From Flavobacterium sp. ZT3R18 (GTDB lineage Bacteria > Bacteroidota > Bacteroidia > Flavobacteriales > Flavobacteriaceae), in contig NZ_VJZS01000006.1 in the NCBI RefSeq assembly GCF_007097385.1, positions 62,001-126,000 on the forward strand: 64,000 nucleotides of DNA, read 5' to 3'. Made by a program: the position numbers and the translations under genes. Below the pieces are notes generated by a model. That model was not told the origin of the DNA. It saw only the letters and a list, made by a program, of their open reading frames with translations, and made no database searches. Shown here piece by piece: positions 45,407 through 53,484 of the stretch. Position 1 is the stretch's first letter. Each line of letters starts with the position of its first letter.

Positions 45407-47161
45407 ATGAAAATATTATATACCTATATCAAAGATCACAAGCCTTTATTATTTTTGGCTTTGTTTTTAGCAGCAATTAATCAATGTTTTTCGTTATGTG
45501 ACTCCATTATTATTGGTAAATTACTGAATCAATGCGGTGTTGGGGTAGCTAATTTTAATCGTAATTTCCCTGATTTTACCAAAGCAGTTTTAGGTTGGTT
45601 GGCTCTATCATTAGGAGCTGCAATGATGTCCAGAATTGCTAAGAATTTTCAGGATTATTTTACCAATATTATTATTCAGCGAACAGGGGCAAAAATGTAT
45701 ACGGATGGTATTCAAAAAGCATTGGAGCTGCCTTTTCAGGATTTTGAAGATCAACGAAGCGGTGAAACATTGGGCAAGCTTCAGAAAGTAAAAATAGATT
45801 GTGAAAAGTTCATCACTTTATCTATTTCGTTGGTTTTTCAATCCCTTATCGGAATCACATTTGTGGTAGTTTATGCTATTTCCATAGATTGGTTGTTGGG
45901 TCCCATTTTTTTAGCAACTGTTCCTGTTATTGCTTTTATCAGTTCTTTTTTGGGCAAAAAAATCAAGAAAGTTTCCAGAGAAATATTGGGGGAAACAACC
46001 GCTTTGGCTGGAGCAACTACCGAATCGTTGCGCAATATAGAACTAGTGAAAAGTTTAGGTTTAACGGAGCAGGAAGTGAATCGTTTAAACAGTACGACTA
46101 TAAAAATTTTAGGACTGGAATTGAAGAAAGTACGCTTTATTCGTTCATTGAGTTTCATCCAAGGAACAACCGTTCATTTTATGAGAACCGGTTTAGTTTT
46201 TGCGTTATACCTGTTTATTTTTCAAGGCATCATCAAGCCGGGAGATTTGATTACCTTAATGTTTTTCTCCTTCTTTTTGTTTAATCCCCTACAGGAACTT
46301 GGTAACGTTATAGCGACGTATAACGAAACAAAAGCCTCGATGGATAATTTTGGTAATTTGATGAATGCCAAAAGCGAAGAGAAACCACTGTTCCCAAAAA
46401 CAATTGGGTTTATCAATAATTTGAGATTTTCAAATATTTCTTTCAGGCATCAAACCGCTACTTCTTATGCTGTTAAAGATATTTCTTTTGAAGCGAAAGC
46501 GGGAGAAACGATTGCTTTCGTCGGACCTTCGGGAAGTGGAAAGACTACTTTGGTAAAAATGTTGGTTGGGCTATACACTCCAGAGGAAGGAGCTATTTTT
46601 TATAATGAAATAAACGCCAAAGACATTGACTTAACGGAGTTGCGACAACAATTGGGTTTTGTGACTCAAGATGCACAATTGTTCTCAGGAACCATAAAAG
46701 ACAATTTATTGTTTGTAAAACCCAATGCAACCGATGCCGAAATAAATGATGTGTTGCAAAAATCAGCCTGCCAAAATTTATTAGAGCGTGCCGAAAAAGG
46801 ATTGGACACTACTATTGGCGAAGGCGGCATTAAAGTATCTGGTGGGGAAAAACAGCGATTATCCATTGCAAGAGCGCTATTGAGAAACCCAAGATTACTG
46901 TTGTTTGATGAAGCTACCTCGGCTCTTGACTCTATCACGGAAGAAGAAATCACGCAAACCATTCGAAGCATCTCTTCCAAACAAGACCAAATTACAGTTT
47001 TGATAGCCCATCGTTTGTCTACCATCATGCATGCGGACAAAATATACGTGTTAGAGCAAGGAGCTATTATAGAACAAGGAAAGCATCAAGATCTATTGAA
47101 TGAAAAAGGGTTGTATTACGCTATGTGGAGACAGCAAATAGGGGAAAGGAAGATAGTGTAA
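45407..47161 (+). CDS. ABC exporter, fused permease and ATPase
   Basis: Start ATG 45407 gives 584 residues. The N-terminal half (about 1-310) has six membrane helices of the type I exporter fold. The ATPase half has Walker A FVGPSGSGKTTLVKML, Q-loop GFVTQDAQLF, signature VSGGEKQRLSIARALL, Walker B LLLFDEATSALD and the H-loop IAHRLSTIMHAD. It works as a homodimer or with a partner not in the window. The substrate (lipid, drug or peptide) is unknown. The gene ends just before repeat fragments of the 47-54 kb field. Confidence 0.93.
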   Translation: MKILYTYIKDHKPLLFLALFLAAINQCFSLCDSIIIGKLLNQCGVGVANFNRNFPDFTKAVLGWLALSLGAAMMSRIAKNFQDYFTNIIIQRTGAKMYTDGIQKALELPFQDFEDQRSGETLGKLQKVKIDCEKFITLSISLVFQSLIGITFVVVYAISIDWLLGPIFLATVPVIAFISSFLGKKIKKVSREILGETTALAGATTESLRNIELVKSLGLTEQEVNRLNSTTIKILGLELKKVRFIRSLSFIQGTTVHFMRTGLVFALYLFIFQGIIKPGDLITLMFFSFFLFNPLQELGNVIATYNETKASMDNFGNLMNAKSEEKPLFPKTIGFINNLRFSNISFRHQTATSYAVKDISFEAKAGETIAFVGPSGSGKTTLVKMLVGLYTPEEGAIFYNEINAKDIDLTELRQQLGFVTQDAQLFSGTIKDNLLFVKPNATDAEINDVLQKSACQNLLERAEKGLDTTIGEGGIKVSGGEKQRLSIARALLRNPRLLLFDEATSALDSITEEEITQTIRSISSKQDQITVLIAHRLSTIMHADKIYVLEQGAIIEQGKHQDLLNEKGLYYAMWRQQIGERKIV

Positions 47162-47281
47162 GAATTGTTGAACTTTATTTTACGTTCGCAAGGACTTTGA
47201 TTGTGGAATTGTATTATTTTTCAGCGTGTGTTGTGAAGTCATAGAATGCAGAGCTGGGTTTAGGTAGGACGCCCCAATTTT

Positions 47282-47366
47282 ATGTGATTCCTCCTTCGTC
47301 GGAATGACAAACGTATCCTTTAACGAACTCTCATTTTTTGTCATTCCGACGAAGGAGGAATCACAT
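47282..47366. repeat. Element A: perfect 30-bp inverted repeat, copy 1
   Basis: Arms 47282-47311 and 47337-47366 are perfect reverse complements over 30 bp, centred on a 25-nt loop that starts CGTATCCTTTAACG. The right arm contains TCATTCCGACGAAGGAGGAA. It overlaps the 3' end of the GIY-YIG gene and encodes its last residues. Upstream, 47186-47245 resembles the tail module of the 50-53 kb repeats (GACTTTGATTGTGGAATTGT). Confidence 0.9.
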
Positions 47367-47688
47367 TGCAGTTGACAAAACGATGATTTAAAAATTCAAA
47401 ATTGTCATTAAACGAACGGATTAAATCTAATTTCTTGTCTCTTCTCCAACCTTTAATTTCCTTTTCTCTAGCTATGGCTTGCTGTACCCAAGTAAACTTT
47501 TCGCAATAGACTAAAAACTCAATATTATATTTTGATGCAAAAGTTTTAATTCCTTTTTCGATGTTTTCTTTATGCTGTTGTAACCTTACCCCTAAATTAT
47601 TTGTCATGCCAATATAATAGGTTGACCTATACTTATTCGTAATAATATAAACATAATAGCTATGATAACCCTCTGTAAATTCAATCAT
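47341..47688 (-). CDS. GIY-YIG nuclease family protein, flanked by inverted-repeat elements
   Basis: This 115-residue protein is a single GIY-YIG domain: YYVYIITNK, then YYIGMTNNLGVRLQQHK, with the catalytic Arg in GVRLQQHK and the Glu in AIAREKEIKGWRRDKK. It belongs to the small stand-alone group related to UPF0213/YhbQ-type proteins. The last residues (VIPPSSE) are read from the palindromic element A, so the native C-terminus may have been altered. Identical elements flank the gene on both sides (47282-47366 and 47841-47926), suggesting a link between the nuclease and the repeats. Confidence 0.85.
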   Translation of the reverse strand: MIEFTEGYHSYYVYIITNKYRSTYYIGMTNNLGVRLQQHKENIEKGIKTFASKYNIEFLVYCEKFTWVQQAIAREKEIKGWRRDKKLDLIRSFNDNFEFLNHRFVNCNVIPPSSE

Positions 47689-47840
47689 ATTTTAACAAGT
47701 TGATGTCATTATAATGCTTTCTGTCATTCCGCGGTGGAATTTTTATTCAAAAAAAAGCAATATGAAATGACGTTTTTCATCTGTTTAGAAAAAACGTCAA
47801 TGGTAGGCACGAGGAATGACATATTACAGGACAAACTTTG

Positions 47841-47926
47841 TGTGATTCCTCCTTCGTCGGAATGACAAACGTATCCTTTAACGTACTTATCTTAATTTTT
47901 GTCATTCCGACGAAGGAGGAATCACA
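47841..47926. repeat. Element A: perfect 29-bp inverted repeat, copy 2
   Basis: Arms 47841-47869 and 47898-47926 are perfect reverse complements over 29 bp, with the same arm sequence as copy 1 and a loop that again starts CGTATCCTTTAACG. The two copies have the same orientation. From 47927 to about 48018 the sequence continues with TATCCGTTTCAATGAT and ACTTTGATTGTAGAATTGTA, the same modules as in the 50-53 kb repeat field. No ORF was found from 47689 to 48056. Confidence 0.9.
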
Positions 47927-48056
47927 TTTAGTATATCCGTTTCAATGATTTTTTGGTTTTACTTTTTGTAATACAATTCCACTTCACAAAGACTTTGATT
48001 GTAGAATTGTATTAAGAAAAGTAGATTCTATTTTTTTTTTTAAATTATTGCGTTCC

Positions 48057-48926
48057 TTATTTTTTTCCAATCATCTTTTTGAATAGGTTTACAATTCCCA
48101 AAACAACCAGTCCAATTATAAGCCCGATGCTAAACTCTTTTAGAATGGAGGGTAATTGGGGTAATACATGATGTAAATAATCAATATTATGTACAAATAT
48201 ACCACCAGCGACTAAAATCAAAGCTATTGTACCAATAACAGCCAAACTTTTGATGACTTTTGGCAGCGCTTGTACCAGTATGTTTCCTATAGTTTTTGAT
48301 AGGCTACGTTCTTTAGTGCTCAGTCCAATAAGTTTAAAACCCAGTTCATCCATTCTTACAATTAGGGCTACAATGCCGTAAACACCAATGGTTGCTAGTA
48401 TTGCAATTATGGAAACAACCATAATCTGTGATGAAATAGGTTTTCCTATTACGGTGCCTAGTGCAATAATTACTATTTCTACTGATAAAATGAAATCGGT
48501 TACAATTGCTGATTTTATTTTATCGTTTTCAAAAGATAAAATTTCCGCTTCGGTCAACGGTTGCATTGAAATTTCTGGTTTTGAATGCTCATGAGGAAAG
48601 AAGTATTCGTATATTTTTTCGGCACCTTCGTAAGCTAAATAAAGTCCGCCAAGCACTAAAATTATTATAATTGCCAAAGGGGAAAATGCACTTAGCAGAA
48701 AGGCTATTGGTAAAATGATTAATTTATTGATAAAGGAACCTTTTGCAATTGCCCATAATACAGGGATTTCTCTTGAAGAAATAAATCCGGAAGCTTTTTC
48801 GGCATTTACGGCTAAATCATCACCTAAAATTCCTGCCGTTTTTTTTGCTGCAATTTTACTCATTACCGCAACATCATCCATAAGTGCCGCGATATCATCT
48901 AATAGTATGAAAAAACCTGATGCCAT
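48057..48926 (-). CDS. DUF808 family inner-membrane protein
   Basis: This 289-residue protein starts MASGFFILLDDIAALMDDVA and matches the DUF808/YedI family. It has the conserved FLLSAFSPLAIIIILVLGGL helix, ILSVEIVIIALGTV and a terminal helix. About five or six membrane segments are visible. The family function is unknown. The gene stands alone between the GIY-YIG/repeat area and a degenerate repeat. Confidence 0.88.
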   Translation of the reverse strand: MASGFFILLDDIAALMDDVAVMSKIAAKKTAGILGDDLAVNAEKASGFISSREIPVLWAIAKGSFINKLIILPIAFLLSAFSPLAIIIILVLGGLYLAYEGAEKIYEYFFPHEHSKPEISMQPLTEAEILSFENDKIKSAIVTDFILSVEIVIIALGTVIGKPISSQIMVVSIIAILATIGVYGIVALIVRMDELGFKLIGLSTKERSLSKTIGNILVQALPKVIKSLAVIGTIALILVAGGIFVHNIDYLHHVLPQLPSILKEFSIGLIIGLVVLGIVNLFKKMIGKK

Positions 48927-49052
48927 TATAATTGTTTTAGGAATAGTGTTGGTTTTGATATTGCATTACCAAAATTTAATCTATGTTTATTAATTGTTTA
49001 TGTATGCGAATCTACCATTTTTTGGTTGAAATATTCAAGCCATCCGAGTATT

Positions 49053-49159
49053 AGCCCACAGATTGTACTGATTATGCGGATTTATGCGAATTTTTTTATT
49101 TGATGTATCTCAGACACTTATTTAATTCTGTGTATAATCCGTTCAATCCGTGTTGTCGG
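49053..49159. repeat. Degenerate dispersed repeat
   Basis: GCCCACAGATTGTACTGATT with TGCGGATTTATGCGAAT on the left and AATCCGTTCAATCCGTG on the right resembles the common Bacteroidota intergenic repeat that pairs CACAGATT with AATCCGTG. Pairing is imperfect and no ORF is present. Confidence 0.4.
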
Positions 49160-49201
49160 TGTACTATAATTTATACTTTGGATATAATATAGATAGACAT
49201 A

Positions 49202-49696
49202 TTATTTTTTCTTTAAAATTAATGCGCCAATTAATGAAACTACAATTCCTATGGGTAAAATTTCCATATAAGTTAGTACAATTATCATTAACGGATTTTT
49301 ATACCATTCTTTCATTTGATTCATTTCGGTAATTTTTGCGGCAAGCTCTTCAGGATTGGTATTTTTTAGTACCATTTCACTGTATTTGTCCATGAAATCT
49401 GGAAAAAAAATATAATAAATAATAAGCCAAACCATAACGTAAATGGTTGAAATGACAAGTGAAATGCCTAAGCCTGTTAGGAATGCTCTTTTAAAAGTGA
49501 TTGCGCTATTATTGATTTCACGTTCTTTTTTTATACCCAATATTACGAAGGTAAAAGCCAAAAACATACTGGCAAAACCTATAATCGCACTGGGTTCGCG
49601 ATCGGGATAGGTTTTCATATAAAAAATCATCGAAATCATAACAATAGAAACTATTATTCCTCCTAAAATTCCGTTTTTGAAGATGTTATTTTGCAT
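49202..49696 (-). CDS. DUF4199 family membrane protein
   Basis: Start ATG 49696 gives 164 residues, with helices at about 8-25, 38-55, 72-98 and 135-160. The SAITFKRAFLTGLGISLVIS segment and the ILGIKKEREINN region fit DUF4199, a family common in flavobacteria with no known function. The longer frame upstream is unlikely because a complete promoter (49721-49749) lies within it. Confidence 0.82.
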   Translation of the reverse strand: MQNNIFKNGILGGIIVSIVMISMIFYMKTYPDREPSAIIGFASMFLAFTFVILGIKKEREINNSAITFKRAFLTGLGISLVISTIYVMVWLIIYYIFFPDFMDKYSEMVLKNTNPEELAAKITEMNQMKEWYKNPLMIIVLTYMEILPIGIVVSLIGALILKKK

Positions 49697-49720
49697 AGTT
49701 ATAGTTTTTGGGTTCGTACT

Positions 49721-49749
49721 CAAAGATAAATAAAAATTCACTTCATCAA
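49721..49749 (-). promoter_or_regulatory. Promoter TTG-N18-TATCTTTG for the DUF4199 gene
   Basis: On the minus strand TTG (49747-49749) and TATCTTTG (49721-49728) have 18-bp spacing. It fixes the start at 49696. Confidence 0.65.
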
Positions 49750-49842
49750 TTCCTGTTTGTGAATACCAATTCCCAGTCAAAAGGTGTTGTTGTTTTGGTT
49801 TTTGAGAGTTTCGATAGCTATCGGAAGAAGCAATCTTATTTA

Positions 49843-50004
49843 GTATATCGGCTCCAATCTGTAAAGTATGCTCGTGTCAGTGTCTAAAACAAAAAAACAA
49901 CCCCGTTATGAAGTTGATTTTCTGTTTTTAGATTATAAATACTCGGCTTGTGTGCACGAGCCAGAGGCATCGCGCTAGCGGAAAAGACGCTTAAACTAGC
50001 GGGG
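49843..50004 (+). repeat. 162-bp core repeat, copy 1
   Basis: The core starts GTATATCGGCTCCAATCT, has a middle hairpin CAACCCCGTTATG with GTTG, then GGCTTGTGTGCACGAGCC, and ends CTAGCGGGG. Copy 1 is the most divergent (GAAGTTG, GGAAAAGACGCTT). It is preceded by GATAGCTATCGGAAG. Confidence 0.9.
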
Positions 50005-50064
50005 AAGTCGTAATTCTTATGTGCATTCGCTAAGTCTTTTCGAGGAACGAAGCAATCTCATTTA

Positions 50065-50226
50065 GTATATCGGCTCCAATCTATAAAGTATGCTCGTGTC
50101 AGTGTCTAAAACAAAAAAACAACCCCGTTATGGAGTTGTTTTTTTGTTTTTAGATTGTAAATACTAGGCTTGTGTGCACGAGCCAGAGGCATCGCGCTAG
50201 CGAAATAGACGCTCAAACTAGCGGGG
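50065..50226 (+). repeat. 162-bp core repeat, copy 2
   Basis: Same orientation as copy 1. In this copy the middle hairpin is almost symmetric (AAAACAAAAAAACAAC against GTTGTTTTTTTGTTTT), so it would work as a rho-independent terminator. Between copies 1 and 2 lies a GTTCGCT-type linker with GAGGAACGAAGCAATC. Confidence 0.9.
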
Positions 50227-50252
50227 ATGTTGGAATTTATGTACGTTCGCTG

Positions 50253-50353
50253 AGTCTTTGCGAGGAACGAAGCAATCACATTTGCTATATCCGTTTCAAT
50301 GATTTGTTGGGTTTGCTTTTGATAGTGAGATTGCTTCGTTCCTCGCAAAGACT
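50253..50353. repeat. 101-bp inverted-repeat element B, copy 1
   Basis: Arms 50253-50277 and 50329-50353 are perfect reverse complements over 25 bp (AGTCTTTGCGAGGAACGAAG and onward). The 51-nt loop contains CTATATCCGTTTCAATGATT, also seen after element A copy 2. Confidence 0.9.
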
Positions 50354-50453
50354 TTGATTGCGGAATTGTATTGGTTGCTCAGCGCGTGTGGCGAAGTCGT
50401 AATTCTTATGTGCGTTCGCTGAGTCTTTGCGAGGAACGAAGCAATCTCATTTA

Positions 50454-50616
50454 GTATATCGGCTCCAATCTATAAAGTATGCTCGTGTCAGTGTCTAAAA
50501 CAAAAAAACAACCCCGTTATGGAGTTGATTTTCTGTTTTTAGATTGTAAATACTCGGCTTGTGTGCACGAGCCAGAGGCATCGCGCTAGCGAAATAGACG
50601 CTCAAACTAGCGGGGG
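50454..50616 (+). repeat. 162-bp core repeat, copy 3
   Basis: Nearly identical to copies 4 and 5. It is followed by GAGACTTCGTAGAGCTGGGA and then the perfect palindrome at 50661. Confidence 0.9.
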
Positions 50617-50660
50617 AGACTTCGTAGAGCTGGGATGTTGGAATTTATGTACGTTCGCTG

Positions 50661-50702
50661 AGTCCTTGCGAGTTCCGATAATTATCGGAACTCGCAAGGA
50701 CT
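50661..50702. repeat. Perfect 42-bp palindrome without loop
   Basis: The left arm (21 bp, AGTCCTTGCGAGTTCCGATA then A) and the right arm are exact reverse complements with no spacer. It occupies the position taken by element B between other core copies. It is followed by the tail module (CTTTGATTGCGGAATTGTAT) up to about 50755. Confidence 0.92.
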
Positions 50703-50900
50703 TTGATTGCGGAATTGTATTGCTTGCTCAGCGTGTGTGACGAAGTCGGGAGACTCATATCTTTGCCAGAGCGGGTTGAAATGGTTAAAATTCCGTAGTT
50801 ATTAAGTATTTGTTTGTTGTATTTTTTTCGTATTTAAAACCTTTTTGTTATATTTCACACTTATTATAGATTTTTTTTCCTAACGTAAGATTTTCAACAC

Positions 50901-52022
50901 ATGAAGATAAAACCATTTAAACTCGAAAGATTTTATACAATTCACGAGTTCACAGCACAATATTTATTATGTAGTTCTGATTGTGAATCAATGACAATCG
51001 GAGATTTACTACAATTGGAAGAAGGGGCTTCTAAAGACTTTAACAATCTATCGTTAAGTTATACAGAAACGAAGGGGAATCCTTCTTTGAGACAAAACAT
51101 TTCGTCTATCTATTCTTCAATAACAGCAGATGAAATCTTGGTTTGTTCAGGAGCTCAAGAACCAATTTTTTTGTTTTCACAGGCAATTTTAAATAGCGGT
51201 GACGAAGTAATTATTCAATTTCCTTGTTATCAGTCGGTACAGTCTGTTCCCGAAAGTTTGGGTTGTAAAGTTGTAAATTGGACAGTAAAATATGACGACA
51301 ATATACCTGTATTTGATATAGAAGAACTTGCAAAGCTAATAACTAATAAAACAAAGGTTATTTACTTGAATAGTCCACACAATCCAACAGGACATCATTT
51401 TTCAAAAGAAGAACAGTTAGTTATTGTCGCGTTAGCCAGAAAATATAATTGTATTATTTTTTGTGATGAAGTTTATAGAGAATTAGAGCATAAACCGGAA
51501 TATAGGATACCAGCGTTTGCAGATATTTATGAAAATGGCGTTTCATTGGGTGTAATGTCGAAAGCATACGGATTGCCAGGACTTAGAATTGGATGGGTAG
51601 CGTCAAAACAAAAAGAGATTTTAGAGAAAATTGCAGTCCTAAAAGAATATACCACCATATGTAATTCGGCACCAAGTGAGTTTCTAGCGGGTGTTGCATT
51701 AAGAAACAGGGATGAAATTTTGAAAAGAAATCTTGAAATTGTTCAGACAAATATTCCTCTCTTGAATGCTTTTTTCAATACATATTCAGAGTTATTTACT
51801 TGGTATCAGCCAAATGCAGGACCAATTGGTTTTGTAAAAATGAATTTTGAATTTGATGATATGGCATTTGTCGAAAAAGTTGTGAAGGAAAAAAATGTAT
51901 TGCTATTACCCGGTGAAATATATGATTACAGAGGTTTTTTTAGAGTTGGTTTTGGAAGAAAGAATATGCCGATAGCACTTGAAAAATTTGAAGAGTTTGT
52001 TAAAGAAAATTTACTGAAATGA
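50901..52022 (+). CDS. PLP-dependent aminotransferase class I/II
   Basis: This 373-residue fold type I enzyme has the PLP lysine in MSKAYGLPGLRIGW, the cofactor-binding NSPHNPTGH and Asp/Tyr in IIFCDEVYRELEH, and the C-terminal Arg in RGFFRVGFGRK. The N-terminus starts MKIKPFKLERFYTIHEFTAQ. It is reminiscent of aminotransferases found in amino-acid-modifying clusters (capreomycidine-synthase-like), but the substrate is not evident. It overlaps the ornithine-cyclodeaminase-like gene by 4 bp (ATGA), so the two make one functional unit. Core repeats flank the pair on both sides. Confidence 0.88.
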   Translation: MKIKPFKLERFYTIHEFTAQYLLCSSDCESMTIGDLLQLEEGASKDFNNLSLSYTETKGNPSLRQNISSIYSSITADEILVCSGAQEPIFLFSQAILNSGDEVIIQFPCYQSVQSVPESLGCKVVNWTVKYDDNIPVFDIEELAKLITNKTKVIYLNSPHNPTGHHFSKEEQLVIVALARKYNCIIFCDEVYRELEHKPEYRIPAFADIYENGVSLGVMSKAYGLPGLRIGWVASKQKEILEKIAVLKEYTTICNSAPSEFLAGVALRNRDEILKRNLEIVQTNIPLLNAFFNTYSELFTWYQPNAGPIGFVKMNFEFDDMAFVEKVVKEKNVLLLPGEIYDYRGFFRVGFGRKNMPIALEKFEEFVKENLLK

Positions 52023-52978
52023 TAACAATTGAATTTGAAGAAATAAAAAAACTTGTAACTATCAGGGATTTATTTGAGCCAGTCAAGCAATCGTTTATTG
52101 ATTACAGTTCGGGGAAAGTTATTGCTTCCCCTGTAAATTTACTTCACTTTGAAAATAATGCTGATGCACATATCAAAATAGCCGCTATTCAAGGCTATTC
52201 TTATTTTTCTATGAAAGTGGCTACGATGTTTCCACAAAATGAGACTAAAAATTTACCAGCCAATAGCGGTGTAATTTTTATGTTTAATGCAAATACAGGA
52301 GAATTTACAGCAATTTTAAAAGACCAGGGATATTTAACCGATTTAAGAACGGCTGCAGCAAGTGCTATCATAACAGATCAGGTTGCTACAAAAAACGCAA
52401 ATTCAGTGTCAATTATTGGAACAGGTAATCAGGCATTTTATCAAGTAAAAGCCTTGAAAGAATTGAGAAATATTGAAAAACTAACTATTTATGGAAGAAA
52501 TATTGACAAAGCAGAAATATTGAAAGAGAAAATTGAAAAATCCATTTCAAATATTTCAATCAATATAGCCAAGACAGTTGAAGAAGCTGTAAAAAATTCA
52601 GAAATAATTATAACAACTACATCCAGCACTTTGCCATTAATAAAAGCAAATTGGCTAACATCCGGACAGCATATTACAGCGGTTCGTGCAGATGATACAT
52701 TCAAAAAAGAATTAGATACTCAATGCTTTGAAGATGCCAAAAGTATATTTGTTGATAGTATTGAATTAAATAAAAAATATGGTGAATTTAAAGATGCATT
52801 TGCTCAAAATCCATCTATAATTAATAAGACTTTTGAGTTTGGCCAATTACTTTCAGAAAGCATTGAAACAAATGAAAAAGTCGGCCTGACAATTGTAAAA
52901 TTGGTTGGACTTGGAGTACAAGATTTAGCAACAGCGACAGTAGTTATGGACAGATACTTTTCTAAAAACAAATTATAA
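52019..52978 (+). CDS. Ornithine cyclodeaminase/mu-crystallin family protein
   Basis: This 319-residue enzyme has the family motif DQGYLTDLRTAAASAI, the Rossmann turn VSIIGTGNQAFYQVKALKEL and TTTSSTLPLIKANWLTSGQH. Family members include ornithine cyclodeaminase, ketimine reductases, alanine dehydrogenase and the siderophore enzyme SbnB. Together with the coupled aminotransferase, a plausible role is making or using a cyclic imino acid or an unusual amino acid (inference). The terminal YFSKNKL is followed directly by repeat linker sequence at about 53000. Confidence 0.88.
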   Translation: MITIEFEEIKKLVTIRDLFEPVKQSFIDYSSGKVIASPVNLLHFENNADAHIKIAAIQGYSYFSMKVATMFPQNETKNLPANSGVIFMFNANTGEFTAILKDQGYLTDLRTAAASAIITDQVATKNANSVSIIGTGNQAFYQVKALKELRNIEKLTIYGRNIDKAEILKEKIEKSISNISINIAKTVEEAVKNSEIIITTTSSTLPLIKANWLTSGQHITAVRADDTFKKELDTQCFEDAKSIFVDSIELNKKYGEFKDAFAQNPSIINKTFEFGQLLSESIETNEKVGLTIVKLVGLGVQDLATATVVMDRYFSKNKL

Positions 52979-53076
52979 AAATTCCACGTGAGAGGAGCGG
53001 TGAATTTAGGACTCGTATGTACGTTCGCTGAGTCTTTGCGAGTTCCGATAGTTATCGGAAGAAGCAATCTCATTTA

Positions 53077-53239
53077 GTATATCGGCTCCAATCTATAAAG
53101 TATGCTCGTGTCAGTGTCTAAAACAAAAAAACAACCCCGTTATGGAGTTGATTTTCTGTTTTTAGATTGTAAATACTCGGCTTGTGTGCACGAGCCAGAG
53201 GCATCGCGCTAGCGGAATAGACGCTCAAACTAGCGGGGG
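53077..53239 (+). repeat. 162-bp core repeat, copy 4
   Basis: Same orientation as copies 1-3, on the other side of the two-gene cassette. It is preceded by GTTCCGATAGTTATCGGAAG, a broken form of the palindrome at 50661. Confidence 0.9.
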
Positions 53240-53283
53240 AGACTTCGTAGAGCTGGGATGTTGGAATTTATGTACGTTCGCTG

Positions 53284-53384
53284 AGTCTTTGCGAGGAACG
53301 AAGCAATCACATTTGCTATATCCGTTCCAATGATTTGTTGGGTTTGCTTTTTATAGTGAGATTGCTTCGTTCCTCGCAAAGACT
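53284..53384. repeat. 101-bp inverted-repeat element B, copy 2
   Basis: Arms 53284-53308 and 53360-53384 are perfect reverse complements over 25 bp, with the same arms and the same total length as copy 1 and the same orientation. Confidence 0.9.
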
Positions 53385-53484
53385 TTGATTGTGGAATTGT
53401 ATTGTTTGCTTAGCGTGTGTAACGAAGTCGTATCTTGTATGTGCGTTCGCTGAGTCTTTGCGAGGTACGAAGCAATCTCATTTA

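Noticed and set aside
45889..46284. 131-codon alternative frame in the ABC transporter gene
   Set aside because: It overlaps the well-supported exporter in another frame, and composition is rich in Phe, Asn and Arg without motifs.
50106..50348. 80-codon minus-strand open frame within the repeats
   Set aside because: It spans core repeat copy 2 and element B, with no counterpart kept open in the other copies.
53041..53063. Second intact copy of the 42-bp palindrome
   Set aside because: Only the inner GTTCCGATAGTTATCGGAAG part is present and the outer arms are not complementary.
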